A stretch of DNA of 64,000 nucleotides from Nonomuraea aridisoli (GCF_003236395.1 NZ_POUD01000005.1:1-64000), one strand, 5' to 3'. Numbered from the stretch's first letter, positions 24,067 to 38,475 are shown. Numbers and translations: made by a program. The notes: generated by a model from the sequence alone, not told the origin.

Positions 24067-25446
24067 ATGCCCCGCGCGGGCACCTTGCCCACCGTGCTGA
24101 CCGGCGTGTTCCTCACGATCCTGGACTTCTTCATCGTCAACGTCGCCATCCCCGCCATCCAGCGCGACCTGCACGCCGGCCCCGCCGCGATCGAGTGGGT
24201 CGTCGCCGGGTACGGCCTGGCCTACGGCTCGGGTCTCGTCCTCGGCGGACGGCTCGGCGACGTCCTCGGCCGGCGCCGCATGTTCGCCGCCGGCCTGGCC
24301 CTGTTCACCCTCGCCTCGATCGGCTGCGGCCTGGCTCCCGGTGCCGGCGCGCTGATCGCCGCCCGTGTCGCCCAGGGGCTCGCCGCCGCCGTGCTCGCCC
24401 CCCAGGTGCTGGCCATCCTGCGCACCGCCTACAGCGGGCCCGCCCAGGCCAGGGCGCTCAACGCGTACGCCATGACCATGGGGCTGGCCGCCGTCTTCGG
24501 CCAGCTCATCGGCGGCCTGCTGATCCAGGCCGACCTGTTCGGGCTCGGCTGGCGGGCGTGCTTCCTGGTCAACGTGCCGATCGGGGTGGCCGCGCTCGCC
24601 CTGACCCGCCGTGTGGTCCCCGAGAGCCGCCCCGGCGCGTCCGTACGGCTCGACCTGGGCGGCGCCGTCCTCGTCACGCTCGCCCTGGTCGCGATCCTGC
24701 TGCCGCTCATCGAGGGACGCGAGCAGGGCTGGCCGCTGTGGACGTGGGCGTCGCCGGTCGCCGCCGTCGTGCTCTTCGCCGCCTACGCCGGGCGGCGGCA
24801 CTCGTCGCCGCTGATCGACCTGACGTTGTTCCGCGAGCGGGCCTTCACCGCCGGCCTGCTCACCCAGCTCGCCTTCACCATGGGCATGTCCGCGTACTTC
24901 CTGATCTTCGCCCTGTACGTCCAGGACGGCGTCGGGCTGGACGCGTTGCAGGCCGGCCTGATCTTCGCGCCGATCGGCGCGGGATATCTGGCGGCCTCGT
25001 TGCTCGCACCCCGGTTCGTCGCGTGGTTCGGCCGTCAGGCGATCGCCCTGGGCGGGCTGATCAGGGCAGCCGGGCTCGTCGCGATGCTGGCCGTGGTCGC
25101 CTCGGGGGCGGCCGTCGGCTGGCTGACGCCGGCGCTGGCCGTGGACGGGTTCGGCATGGGGCTGGCGCTCGCCCCGATCATGGGGACCGTGCTGGCCAGG
25201 GTCGCGCCGCAGCAGGCCGGCGCCGCGGCCGGGGTGCTCACGACCACCCAGCAGGTCGGCTCGGCGCTCGGCGTCGGCATCGTCGGGATCGTGTTCTACG
25301 GCAGCCTGCCTGGCGGGGTGAGTCAGGCGTTCCAGCACGGGCTGATCTACCTGATCGCCATCGGCCTGGCCGTCGCCGGGCTCGTCCAGCTGGTGCCGCG
25401 CGCCGCCGGCGTCCGTACCCGTGTCAAAGAGGAGAGCATCGCATGA
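24067..25446 (+). CDS. MFS exporter, DHA2-type
   Basis: A 459-residue membrane protein with about 13-14 hydrophobic segments. The N-terminal motif FLTILDFFIVNVAIPAIQRDL and motif A GGRLGDVLGRRRMFAAG place it in the DHA2 EmrB/QacA group of drug-proton antiporters; WVVAGYGLAYG follows TM1. GGAG sits 5 nt before ATG. It is controlled from a strong promoter with TetR-type repeats and coupled to the SnoaL-like gene by an ATGA overlap, suggesting a joint detoxification function. The substrate is unknown. Confidence 0.92.
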   Translation: MPRAGTLPTVLTGVFLTILDFFIVNVAIPAIQRDLHAGPAAIEWVVAGYGLAYGSGLVLGGRLGDVLGRRRMFAAGLALFTLASIGCGLAPGAGALIAARVAQGLAAAVLAPQVLAILRTAYSGPAQARALNAYAMTMGLAAVFGQLIGGLLIQADLFGLGWRACFLVNVPIGVAALALTRRVVPESRPGASVRLDLGGAVLVTLALVAILLPLIEGREQGWPLWTWASPVAAVVLFAAYAGRRHSSPLIDLTLFRERAFTAGLLTQLAFTMGMSAYFLIFALYVQDGVGLDALQAGLIFAPIGAGYLAASLLAPRFVAWFGRQAIALGGLIRAAGLVAMLAVVASGAAVGWLTPALAVDGFGMGLALAPIMGTVLARVAPQQAGAAAGVLTTTQQVGSALGVGIVGIVFYGSLPGGVSQAFQHGLIYLIAIGLAVAGLVQLVPRAAGVRTRVKEESIA

Positions 25447-25808
25447 CAGACCTGAACGACCTCGCGCACCGCTACGCCGCCCTCTGGAACGAACCCGACG
25501 CCGAGACCCGCCGCGCGGCCGTCGCCGGGCTGTTCGCGGCGGACGCCGCCCACTACACGCCCACCCGCGAATTCCACGGCCACGCCGAGCTGGAGGAGCG
25601 CGTCGCCGGCGCGTACGAGCAGTGGGTCGCGCCTGGAACCTATGTCTTCCGTGCGGGCGCCGGCGCCGAGGGGCACCATCACGCCGTGCGGCTGACGTGG
25701 GAGATGGTCAGGCGCGATACCGGCGAGGTCGACTCCGTCGGCTTCGACTTCCTCGTGCTCGACGAGCACGGGCTGATCCGCAGCGATCATCAGTTCGTCG
25801 GGCGCTGA
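25443..25808 (+). CDS. SnoaL-like/NTF2-fold protein
   Basis: A 121-residue protein with the SnoaL/NTF2-like pattern: an N-terminal helix (LAHRYAALWNEPDAETRR), FAADAAHYTPTREFHGHAELEERV, then a beta sheet (HAVRLTWEMVR ... VGFDFLVLDEHGLIRSDHQF). Such folds bind small polar or polycyclic molecules and can be enzymes or binding proteins. The ATG overlaps the MFS stop, and GAGGAG precedes it, so the two are co-translated. It may modify or bind the exporter's substrate. A perfect 15-bp terminator follows. Confidence 0.85.
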   Translation: MTDLNDLAHRYAALWNEPDAETRRAAVAGLFAADAAHYTPTREFHGHAELEERVAGAYEQWVAPGTYVFRAGAGAEGHHHAVRLTWEMVRRDTGEVDSVGFDFLVLDEHGLIRSDHQFVGR

Positions 25809-25820
25809 GTCTCTTTGGGC

Positions 25821-25856
25821 GAAGAGGCCGCGGTCGCCGGTGACCGCGGCCTCTTC
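25821..25856. terminator. Bidirectional 15-bp hairpin terminator
   Basis: GAAGAGGCCGCGGTC pairs perfectly with GACCGCGGCCTCTTC around a 6-nt loop. It starts 12 nt after the SnoaL-like stop and lies 53 nt from the stop of the convergent secreted-protein gene. Confidence 0.7.
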
Positions 25857-25908
25857 GATCATGGGAAGCCGGGCGCGGCAGGCACGATCCGCGCCCGGAC
25901 AGGATGGC

Positions 25909-26601
25909 TCATCGCGCTCCGAGACCCGGCGCGATCGCCGTGACGCCGCGCACCAGCGTCGAGGTGCCCTCGACGCTCTCCATCGCCTTCGGCAGCAGCA
26001 CGTCCATCACCTCTTCGCCGATCTCCTGCACGGGCTTGGCGAAGTGCGGCGGCGACTCGAGGTCGGCGTCGGAGACGCGCACGCCGCGGTCGAACCGCAC
26101 CTCCGGCAGGCCGACCCCCAGCGTCGTCTCCGCCGTCTCCGCCATCTCCGGCACCTGCGGCAACATCGGCAGCGAGGCGACGCCCGCCGCGGTCGACAGG
26201 TCCTTCAGCGTGCGCGGGTCGGGAGCGAGGGGGAGACCGGCGGGGGAGGCCGAGGTCAGCGCCGGCATGCCCCAGGTGGCCGCCACGCCGCCCAGGTCGG
26301 CCGTGCCGAGCACCGGCCTCGCCGCCGCGAGGCCGGTCAGCCCGAGGTCGCGGGCCAGCTCGCCGGCCGCCATGGCCAGCCTGACGCTCTCATCGGTGAC
26401 GAACCGGCCGCTGCCCGAGACGGTCTCACGGAGCCGCGTCGCGGCGTGCCGATCGCAGTAGGAGGCGATCGCGGTGGACGACAGCAGCGCGCGGTCTGCC
26501 GTCGCGCAGGAGTCCGCGGACGCCGGGCCGGTGGACAAGCAGCCGACCCCCGCGGCCAGAGCGGCGGTCGCGACGATGCTCCGGATCTTCTGCACTGACA
26601 C
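25909..26601 (-). CDS. Secreted hypothetical protein (230 aa)
   Basis: The N-terminus is a Sec signal peptide (IRSIVATAALAAGVGCLS ... GPASADS) with a likely cut after ASA. The mature part is Ala/Leu/Pro-rich, with LRETVSGSGRFVTDES, a middle of low complexity (LPMLPQVPEMAETAETTL) and a C-terminal AMESVEGTSTLVRG. Two Cys early in the mature chain (DSCATAD ... SYCDRH) could form a disulfide. No domain is recognised. GTG 26601 is 7 nt after GAGGG. Confidence 0.72.
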   Translation of the reverse strand: MSVQKIRSIVATAALAAGVGCLSTGPASADSCATADRALLSSTAIASYCDRHAATRLRETVSGSGRFVTDESVRLAMAAGELARDLGLTGLAAARPVLGTADLGGVAATWGMPALTSASPAGLPLAPDPRTLKDLSTAAGVASLPMLPQVPEMAETAETTLGVGLPEVRFDRGVRVSDADLESPPHFAKPVQEIGEEVMDVLLPKAMESVEGTSTLVRGVTAIAPGLGAR

Positions 26602-26639
26602 TGCACGTCCCTCTGATCGGTATCGCTGATCTGACGGAA

Positions 26640-26933
26640 CGTGACCGTAGCGACGCGGCTCGCCGGGCGGCGCGCCGCTTATCCGAAGAGTGAAGCGAAC
26701 CTTACGTGCTTATGGCTGTGCTTATGGGCCTCGCTTCGCGAGGCCGGCTCGGTCGCCTTTGATGCCGCCGTCTTCCCCCGCTCCGGTCGCTGCGCTCCCT
26801 CCGCTCCCCCAGACGACGGCAGCTCCCTCGCAACCCCTCGCTCCGCGCAGTCCCGCGCTGCGGTGGTTGCGCTGTCTCCGTTCCTTTGGACGAGGCGGCG
26901 CCTTCACGAGCCCTGGCCTGAACCCCCGCTCGG
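26640..26933. other. Hairpin-rich non-coding region downstream of clpB
   Basis: No open frame here has a credible start or codon pattern. The stretch holds a row of inverted repeats: GGCCTCGC/GCGAGGCC (26727-26745), GCCGCCGTCT/AGACGACGGC with one mismatch (26764-26820), and CGCAACC/GGTTGCG enclosing CGCAG/CTGCG (26829-26871). It is also pyrimidine-rich, with repeated CGCTCC and CGCTGCGCTCC units (26779-26809). It could be a structured RNA, a repeat element, or a multi-stem 3' UTR. Nothing identifies it with a known RNA family. Confidence 0.45.
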
Positions 26934-26963
26934 GCCGCTGTGCACCCTTCAGGTGACAGCGGC
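26934..26963 (-). terminator. Terminator of the dnaK-clpB operon
   Basis: GCCGCTGT pairs with ACAGCGGC, extended inside by CACC/GGTG with one bulged G. It lies 48 nt after the clpB stop codon on the minus strand and is the most likely end of the heat-shock operon transcript. Confidence 0.6.
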
Positions 26964-27010
26964 TCCGGCGCGGTCCCCGCTGTGGTCGCTTCCGGGCGGG
27001 GTGGGGGCGG

Positions 27011-29581
<2,571 letters not shown>

Positions 29582-29585
29582 GTCC

Positions 29586-29936
29586 TCAGGCCCCCGGTGG
29601 CAGCTCGTAGCGGATCAGAGCCCGGATCATGCGCATCTCGGCGCGCAGGCGGTGGACCTCCTCGCGCAGCCGGAGGTTGTCGTTCTCGAGCTCGAGGATC
29701 CGCTTGATCCCCGCGAGGTTGATGCCCTCCTCCTGGGAGAGCCGCTGCACCTCGCGGAGCTGGATGATGTCTCTCGTGGAGTAGAGGCGGCCGCGCCCCG
29801 CCGTGCGCCCAGGACTGACCAGCCCCAGCCGGTCGTACTGCCGCAGGGTCTGCGGGTGCAGGCCCGACAGCTGCGCGGCCACCGAGATCACATAGACAGG
29901 GGTGTCGTCTGACAGGTCGAAGTAGTTGGCGTCCAT
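29586..29936 (-). CDS. hspR: HspR, MerR-family repressor of the dnaK operon
   Basis: A 116-residue MerR-type protein: the winged HTH starts [31 protein letters not shown], followed by a C-terminal coiled coil ([30 protein letters not shown]). This is the standard length and sequence pattern of actinobacterial HspR, which binds HAIR boxes with DnaK as co-repressor. Two such boxes flank the dnaK promoter at 33636-33707. It lies between dnaJ and clpB, 4 nt from each, so autoregulation is built in. Confidence 0.95.
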   Translation of the reverse strand: MDANYFDLSDDTPVYVISVAAQLSGLHPQTLRQYDRLGLVSPGRTAGRGRLYSTRDIIQLREVQRLSQEEGINLAGIKRILELENDNLRLREEVHRLRAEMRMIRALIRYELPPGA

Positions 29937-29940
29937 CGGC

Positions 29941-31113
29941 TTACTCGCTTCTGGCTCGCTGAATGAGCTCAGCGCGCGGGTCCTCTCCCGCGGTCGCGGT
30001 GTTGAACTCGTTGAGCAGCTCGCGTGACTTGTCGTCGAGCGTCTGCGGCACCACGACCTCGACCGTGGCGAGCAGGTCGCCCTTGGTGCCGTCTTTTCGG
30101 GTGACGCCCCTGCCGCGTACGCGGAACGTACGCCCGTTGGGCGTGCCCGGCGGGATGCGCAGCGTGACCGGCAGGCCCTTGAGCACCGGCACCTTGATCT
30201 CGGCGCCGAGCGCGGCCTCCGTGAACGTCACCGGCACGGTGATCGTCAGGTTGTCGCCCGCCCTGCCGAACACGGCGTGCGGCTTGACGTGCGTCTGGAT
30301 GTAGAGGTCGCCCGCCGGGCCGCCGTTCTCGCCCGGCGCTCCCTTGCCCTTGAGCTTGACGCGCTGGCCGTCGGCCACGCCCGCCGGGATGCGGGCCTGG
30401 ATCGTACGGGTGCTCTTGGCCCGGCCGCTGCCCTCGCACACGGGGCAGGGGTCGTCCACGATCAGCCCGCGGCCCTTGCAGTCGCGGCAGGGCTCGGAGA
30501 AGGCGAAGTTGCCCAGGTTGCGGCTGGCCGCGCCGGTGCCCTCACAGGTGGGGCAGACCCTGGGGGTCGTGCCCGCCTTGGCGCCGGTGCCGCTGCACGC
30601 GGTGCAGGCGGCCGAGCTGGTCAGCCTGAGCGACACGGTGGTGCCCTCGGCCGCTTCGGTGAACGTCAGCGTGACCTCGGACTCGACGTCCTGGCCGCGT
30701 CGCGGGCGGGTGGTGGTGCCGGTACGGGTGGCCCCACCCCGGTTGAACAGCCCGCCGAAAAGATCGCCGAGCCGATCGCCCGCGCCCCCGCCCGTGCTCT
30801 GCCCGGTGCCGCCGAACAGGTCGCCGAAGTCGAACGGGAACCCGCCACCGCCGGCCCGCTGGCCGCCCACCCCGGAGCCGAACAGCGTGCGCGCCTCGTC
30901 GTACTCCTTGCGGCGCTTGCTGTCGGACAGGACGTCGTAGGCCTCGGAGACCTCCTTGAACTTGGCCTCTTTGGTCGCGTCGCCCTGGTTGCTGTCGGGG
31001 TGGTACTGGCGCGCCAGCTTGCGGTACGCCTTCTTGATCTCGTCGGCGGTGGCGGTCTTGGGCACACCAAGGACGGCGTAGTAGTCCTTCTCCAGGTAGT
31101 CCTTGGTGCTCAT
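29941..31113 (-). CDS. dnaJ: DnaJ co-chaperone
   Basis: A 390-residue type I J-protein. The J domain (residues about 8-75) has the HPD motif in [13 protein letters not shown] Gly/Phe-rich linker with [15 protein letters not shown] follows, then four CxxCxGxG zinc motifs ([32 protein letters not shown]), and C-terminal substrate domains. It stimulates DnaK's ATPase and delivers unfolded clients. It is part of the dnaK-grpE-dnaJ-hspR-clpB operon, 21 nt after grpE. Confidence 0.96.
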   Translation of the reverse strand: MSTKDYLEKDYYAVLGVPKTATADEIKKAYRKLARQYHPDSNQGDATKEAKFKEVSEAYDVLSDSKRRKEYDEARTLFGSGVGGQRAGGGGFPFDFGDLFGGTGQSTGGGAGDRLGDLFGGLFNRGGATRTGTTTRPRRGQDVESEVTLTFTEAAEGTTVSLRLTSSAACTACSGTGAKAGTTPRVCPTCEGTGAASRNLGNFAFSEPCRDCKGRGLIVDDPCPVCEGSGRAKSTRTIQARIPAGVADGQRVKLKGKGAPGENGGPAGDLYIQTHVKPHAVFGRAGDNLTITVPVTFTEAALGAEIKVPVLKGLPVTLRIPPGTPNGRTFRVRGRGVTRKDGTKGDLLATVEVVVPQTLDDKSRELLNEFNTATAGEDPRAELIQRARSE

Positions 31114-31134
31114 CTACGGCCCTTCGTCCTCGTG

Positions 31135-31751
31135 TCAGTTGTCTTCTTCGTCATTGGACGCGGGAGGGGCGTCCTCGGGCTCGGCGACGGCGACCCGCGC
31201 CGGGCGCAGCACCCGCTCACCCATGCGGTAGCCGGGCTGCAGCACCTCGATCGCGGTCGGCTCGGTCACGTCCGGCGAGTAGCTGTGCATCAGCGCCTCG
31301 TGGACCATCGGGTCGAAGGGGTCGCCCTTCTGCCCGAACGGGGTGAGCCCCAGCTTGGTGAGAGCCGCCTCCAGCGACTCGGCCACCTTCGCGAAGCCAC
31401 CCGTGAGCTCGCCGTGGTCGCGCGCCCTGCCGATGTCGTCGAGCACGGGCAGCAGCTCCATGAGCGTGCTCGCGACCGCCTGCTCCTTGACCGCGACGCG
31501 GTCGCGTTCGACGCGCTTGCGGTAGTTCACATATTCGGCCTGCAGACGCTGCAGGTCGGCGGTGCGCTCGGCGAGCTGCGCCTGCAGCTCCTCGCTGCCG
31601 GCGGGCGCCCGGGCGGGCGCCGCCTCCGCGGCGGGCGGCTGCTCGGCCGCCCCGTCCGCGGGGGCGTGCTCGCGGACCTGGCCCGTCTCCGGGTCGATCT
31701 TGCGGTTGTCGCGGATCACCGGCTCCTCGTGCCCGTTTTCACGCGGCGGCA

Positions 31752-31752
<1 letters not shown>
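31135..31752 (-). CDS. grpE: GrpE nucleotide exchange factor
   Basis: A 205-residue GrpE: a low-complexity acidic/Ala-rich N-terminus, a long helix (LAERTADLQRLQAEYVNYRKRVERDR) and a C-terminal beta domain with FDPMVHEALMHSYSPDVTEPTAIEVLQPGYRMGERVLRPARV. It exchanges ADP for ATP on DnaK. ATG 31752 overlaps the dnaK stop (TGATG), with AAGGA from the end of dnaK acting as ribosome site. GTG 31755 is an alternative start one codon upstream. Confidence 0.95.
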
Positions 31753-33755
<2,003 letters not shown>

Positions 33756-33828
33756 TCAACGGGGCGCATGCCAAGGAAGGTTCCGCTCCGAGGTGGCGTA
33801 CAGGACGTAGCTGGATTTGTCGGGAGGC

Positions 33829-34299
33829 TTACCGTTTGGCGCCGTCCACGAGCTTGCGCTTGCCGAGGGCCTTGTCCAGGTCGACCGTCGTGGTCTTCTC
33901 GACCGCGATCATGATGCAGGACATGTCCCTGGCCTTCGGTGAGGAGCCCTCGTACAGCGTGATCGTGACGTTCTTCGCGGTCTCCTTCACCGAGACGCGG
34001 TCCAGCACCGTGCACGGAGCCACGCCCGACCACCACGTGAGGCGGACCTTCCTGCCGCCCGACACGGGCTCGGCCTTGGTCCAGCGGACCTCGCGGACGT
34101 TGACCGCGTCACCCTCCGGCTTCACGGTCTCGGGGCCGCTCGGGGGAGCGGTGGACGGGGTGCCGGCGGCCGGGCTCGACACGACCGGCGGCCGCTCCGG
34201 CGTCGAGGTCGCGGCGGGCCCGGCCGACGACCCGCCCTGCGTGCCGCAGCCCGCCGCGAGCACCAGACCGGCCAGAAGAGTCGTTGTCATAGTCCGCAT
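33829..34299 (-). CDS. Putative lipoprotein (about 156 aa)
   Basis: The N-terminus MRTMTTTLLAGLVLAAGCG carries a lipobox LAAGC, followed by a Ser/Pro/Thr-rich linker and a folded part (VNVREVRWTKAEPVSGGRKVRLTWWSGVAPCTVLDRVSVKET) with two Cys likely in a disulfide (APCTV, MSCIM). The last part, MIAVEKTTTVDLDKALGKRKLVDG, resembles the C-termini of small secreted actinobacterial proteins of unknown function. ATG 34299 is a compromise; GTG 34317, GTG 34326 and ATG 34290 are alternatives. It is divergent from the proline dehydrogenase gene. Confidence 0.72.
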   Translation of the reverse strand: MRTMTTTLLAGLVLAAGCGTQGGSSAGPAATSTPERPPVVSSPAAGTPSTAPPSGPETVKPEGDAVNVREVRWTKAEPVSGGRKVRLTWWSGVAPCTVLDRVSVKETAKNVTITLYEGSSPKARDMSCIMIAVEKTTTVDLDKALGKRKLVDGAKR

Positions 34300-34357
34300 A
34301 CTCCTACGACGGATCACGCGCGTCACCGGTTCAGCGGCGCGAGTTAGTGTGGTCCAC

Positions 34358-35239
34358 GTGCTCCGTCAGGCCATGCTCGCCCTCTCCAAGAGCCGACGCG
34401 CCGAGCGGCTCGTCACCACCTCGCCGCTGACCGCCGGTGTCGTCGAACGCTACGTCGCGGGCGACGTGGCCGCCGTGGTGCGCGACCTGACCCGCGGGGG
34501 CCTGCTCGTCACCGTGGCCCACCTGGGCGAGGAGGTCGCCGGCGAGAGCAGGGCCGAGGAGGCCGTACGCGGCTACCTGGCGCTGCTCGACCTGCTGCCC
34601 ACGGGCGCCGACGTGTCGGTCAAGCTCACCGCCCTCGGCCTGCGGCTGTCACAGCAGCTCGCGCTCGGCCACGCCGCCGAGATCTGCGCCGCCGCCGCGT
34701 CCAGGGGCATGACGGTGACGCTCGACGCCGAGGAGCACGACACCGTGCCGGGGCTGCACGCCGTGCACGCCGCCCTGCGCCGCGAGCATCCCGACGTGGG
34801 GGTGGTCGTGCAGGCGTACCTGCCCGACTCGCTCGACCGCTGCGAGAAGCTCGGCGGCGCCCGCGTACGCCTGTGCAAGGGCGCCTACACCGCTCCCGGG
34901 GCCTACAAGCGGCCGATCGACATCGACCGCTCGTTCGTACGGTGCCTGAAAGTGCTCATGGCCGGCACCGCCTACCCCATGGTCGCCACCCACGACCCCC
35001 GGCTGCTGCGCATCGCCTCAACGCTCGCCGTGCTCGAGGGCCGCGACCAGAGCGGCTACGAACTCCAGATGCTCTACGGCGTACGCCCGGGGGAGCAGGC
35101 CCGCCAGGCGCAGCTCGGCGCGCGGATGCGCGTCTACGTGCCCTACGGCGACGAGTGGTATCCCTACCTCGTGCGCCGCCTCGCCGAGCGCCCGGCGAAC
35201 CTGGCGTTCTTCCTGCGGTCGCTGGTGTCGCGGCGCTAG
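34358..35239 (+). CDS. Proline dehydrogenase (PRODH)
   Basis: Oxidises proline to pyrroline-5-carboxylate with FAD. The 293-residue TIM-barrel protein has DVSVKLTALGLRL, VTLDAEEHDT, VVVQAYLPDSL, RVRLCKGAY, MVATHDPRL and the C-terminal RVYVPYGDEWYPYLVRRLAERPAN, all standard PRODH motifs. GTG 34358 is chosen because TAGTGT (34345-34350) lies exactly 7 nt upstream. It lies 46 nt before proC, so a catabolic and an anabolic enzyme sharing P5C are encoded side by side. Confidence 0.93.
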   Translation: MLRQAMLALSKSRRAERLVTTSPLTAGVVERYVAGDVAAVVRDLTRGGLLVTVAHLGEEVAGESRAEEAVRGYLALLDLLPTGADVSVKLTALGLRLSQQLALGHAAEICAAAASRGMTVTLDAEEHDTVPGLHAVHAALRREHPDVGVVVQAYLPDSLDRCEKLGGARVRLCKGAYTAPGAYKRPIDIDRSFVRCLKVLMAGTAYPMVATHDPRLLRIASTLAVLEGRDQSGYELQMLYGVRPGEQARQAQLGARMRVYVPYGDEWYPYLVRRLAERPANLAFFLRSLVSRR

Positions 35240-35285
35240 CCGGATACGCTGCCAGACCAGGCAATATTCGTCGAGGGGCACAAAG

Positions 35286-36080
35286 ATGATCGCGATATTG
35301 GGCACCGGCAAGATGGGCGAGGCCCTGCTGTCCGGTCTGCTGCGCGCGGGGCTCGAGCCGGACGACGTCATGGCGACCACCCGCAGGGCCGAACGCGCCC
35401 AGACGCTGCGCGAGACGTACGGCGTGCGCACGGTCTCCAACGCCGAGGCGGCCAAGGCGGCCGACACGCTGATCCTGGCCGTCAAGCCGCAGGACATGGC
35501 GACGCTGCTGGCGGAGATCGCGCCGTACGTGCCGGCCGACCGCCTGGTGATCAGCGCCGCGGCCGGCATCACGACCGCGTTCGTGGAGCAGCGGCTCGGG
35601 GTCGAGGTGCCGGTGGTGCGGGTGATGTCCAACACGCCGATCAGGTTCGACGAGGCGATGAGCGTCATCTCGGCCGGCGCCCACGCGGGGGAGGAGCACC
35701 TGCGGCGCACCGAGGAGCTGCTGCGTCCGGTCGGCAAGGTGCTGCGCATCCCCGAGTCGCAGCAGGACGCCGCCACGGCGTTGTCCGGCAGCGGGCCGGC
35801 GTACTTCTTCTACCTGGTCGAGGCCATGGTCGACGCGGGCATCCTGCTCGGCATGCCGAGGGCCGCCGCGCTCGACATGGTCACCCAGTCGATCGTCGGG
35901 GCGGCCGTGATGTTGCGCGACTCGGGCGAGCACCCGGTGATCCTGCGCGAGGCCGTCACCTCGCCGGGCGGCACGACCATCGCCGCCATCGCGGAGCTCG
36001 AACGGCACAAGGTGCGGGCCGCGTTCCTGGCCGCCATCGAGGCCGCCCGCGACCGCGGCCGCGAGCTCGCGTCGGGCTGA
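35286..36080 (+). CDS. proC: Pyrroline-5-carboxylate reductase
   Basis: A 264-residue NAD(P)H enzyme that makes proline from P5C. The Rossmann motif ILGTGKMGEALLSGLL is N-terminal; VMSNTPIRFDEAM and the C-terminal signature ATALSGSGPAYFFYLVEAMVDAG ... EAVTSPGGTTIAAIAELE are complete. ATG 35286 has GAGGGG at 7-nt spacing. In mycobacteria proC also sits just before the small HTH/bS22/epimerase genes; here a transporter cluster and the AcuC gene have been inserted between them. Confidence 0.95.
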   Translation: MIAILGTGKMGEALLSGLLRAGLEPDDVMATTRRAERAQTLRETYGVRTVSNAEAAKAADTLILAVKPQDMATLLAEIAPYVPADRLVISAAAGITTAFVEQRLGVEVPVVRVMSNTPIRFDEAMSVISAGAHAGEEHLRRTEELLRPVGKVLRIPESQQDAATALSGSGPAYFFYLVEAMVDAGILLGMPRAAALDMVTQSIVGAAVMLRDSGEHPVILREAVTSPGGTTIAAIAELERHKVRAAFLAAIEAARDRGRELASG

Positions 36081-36105
36081 CCGGCCACCGCGGCCGCGAG
36101 CTCGC
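36052..36105. repeat. 19-bp direct repeat at the 3' end of proC
   Basis: ACCGCGGCCGCGAGCTCGC occurs at 36052-36070, within the last proC codons, and again at 36087-36105, just past the stop codon. The two copies are 35 nt apart. The unit contains the palindromes GCGGCCGC and GCGAGCTCGC. It looks like a small tandem duplication of the gene's end and may double as a terminator between two convergent genes. Confidence 0.6.
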
Positions 36106-36112
36106 CCACCGC

Positions 36113-36849
36113 TCAGGCGTCGCGGCGGTGCAGCAGGATCGCGCCGGCGGCCACCGCGACGGCGATCCACGCGAGGTAGACCCCGAAACCGCTCCACGGC
36201 CCCAGGTACTCGCCGGACCGGCCGAAGACCACCAGCGCGCCGGCGTTCGTGGTGAAGAACTCGGCGACGACCCTGCCCCACTCGCCCGGGAGCTGGTTCG
36301 TCATCGGGGGCAGCACCAGGATCAGCGCGACCGCCGCGACGATCGCGCCCGGCGTGTGCCGGACCAGCGTGCCGAGACCCAGCCCGAACAGCCCGCACGT
36401 GCTCAGGTAGAGGCCGCACCCGAGCGAGGCCCGCACCACCTCGGCCATCTCGACCGACGGCGGCCGGGTGATCGCCACACCGACGGCGATCGCGCCGGCC
36501 GACGCGGCCACGCAGACGACCAGCGCGACCGCGGTGAAGACCACGATCTTGCCGGTCAGCAGGCGCAGGCGCCGGGGCACGGCCATGAGCGAGGTGCGGA
36601 TGCCCCCGGTGCGGTACTCGGCGGAGATCACGAGCACGCCGAGAGCGGCCATGGACAACGAGGCGAACATGCTGCCGGACAGGCTCATCGCGACGGCGTC
36701 GCCGCCCGGCATCGGCTCGTCGGCGGAGTTCGCGGACGCGGCGCCGAGGAGGGCGGACAGGCCCAGCATCAGCAGGGCGGTGACGGCCAGCGTCCACACC
36801 GTCGAGCGCACCGAGCGGATCTTGGTCCATTCGGACCGGATGATGTCGA

Positions 36850-36853
<4 letters not shown>
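36113..36853 (-). CDS. ABC-2-type permease
   Basis: A 246-residue membrane protein with six hydrophobic segments. It begins MIDIIRSEWTKIRSVRSTVWTL, a form typical of ABC-2 permeases that follow a DrrA/BcrA-type ATPase. Other markers are ISAEYRTGGIRTSLMAVPRR and LVRHTPGAIVAAVALILVLPP. The ATG overlaps the ATPase stop (ATGA). With the ATPase and the two-component genes upstream on the same strand it forms a signal-controlled exporter, probably for a peptide or drug. Confidence 0.87.
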
Positions 36854-37740
<887 letters not shown>

Positions 37741-37821
37741 GGGGTTCAGCGTGCCGTCGCGGGAGGCCCGATTCTTCCTGCCGGGGAACCGTCTTGCCGG
37801 GGCCCTTCTGGGAGCGTGGTC

Positions 37822-38475
37822 CTACTCACCGGGGCGGATCAGCGCCGCCTCGTACGCGATGATCACGGCCTGCGCCCGGTCCCTGACGCCGAGCTTGGCG
37901 AACAGGCTCGTCACGTGGTTCTTCACGGTCGAGGGGGAGACCGCGAGGCCCTGCGCGATCTCCGCGTTCGACCGGCCGCGCGCGATGAGCACGAGGATCT
38001 CCCGTTCGCGGTCGGTGAGCCCGGCCAGCCTGGCGGGGGCCGGCCGCGGGGGAGTGGCGCGGACGTACGTGCCGATCAGCCTGGTCAGCAGGCGCGGCGC
38101 GACGGCCGACTCGCCGCGGTGCACCACGCGCACGCCCTCGATCAGCTCCTCGGGGGAGACGTCCTTGGGCAGGAACCCGTCCGCGCCCGCGCGCAGCGCC
38201 GCCACCACGTTCTCGTCCAGGTCGAACGTGCTCAGCGCGAGCACCCGCACACCGGTCAGCTCCGAGGTGATCAGCTCGGTCGCGCGGACGCCGTCCATGT
38301 CCGGCATGTGCAGGTCCATCAGCACGACGTCGGGCCGCAGCCGCCGGCTCAGCTTCACCGCCTGCGCGCCGTCGGCGGCCTCGCCCACCACCGACAGGTC
38401 GGGCTGGGCGTCCAGCATCAGCCGGAAGCCGGTGCGCACCAGCGCGTGGTCGTCGGCCAGCAGCACCTTGATCAT
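37822..38475 (-). CDS. NarL-family response regulator
   Basis: A 217-residue regulator. The receiver domain has Asp8/Asp9 and phospho-acceptor Asp54 in VVLMDLHMP; LPKDVSPEEL marks the conserved Lys. The LuxR-type HTH (LTDREREILVLIARGRSNAEIAQGLAVSPSTVKNHVTSLFAKLG) is C-terminal. ATG 38475 overlaps the kinase stop codon (ATGA), so the longer upstream frame is not used. It is the DesR-type partner of the kinase and likely controls the ABC-2 exporter genes that follow. Confidence 0.93.
   Translation of the reverse strand: MIKVLLADDHALVRTGFRLMLDAQPDLSVVGEAADGAQAVKLSRRLRPDVVLMDLHMPDMDGVRATELITSELTGVRVLALSTFDLDENVVAALRAGADGFLPKDVSPEELIEGVRVVHRGESAVAPRLLTRLIGTYVRATPPRPAPARLAGLTDREREILVLIARGRSNAEIAQGLAVSPSTVKNHVTSLFAKLGVRDRAQAVIIAYEAALIRPGE

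Noticed and set aside
22347..24158. 603-codon frame ending in the small membrane protein
   Set aside because: Only the last 108 codons, behind a GGAGGG ribosome site at 22673, look like a protein; the rest overlaps TPR-like and TetR genes in other frames.
33836..34357. Extended N-terminus of the proline dehydrogenase frame
   Set aside because: The first 174 codons run antisense through the lipoprotein gene; conserved sequence starts at 34358 beside a TANNNT element.
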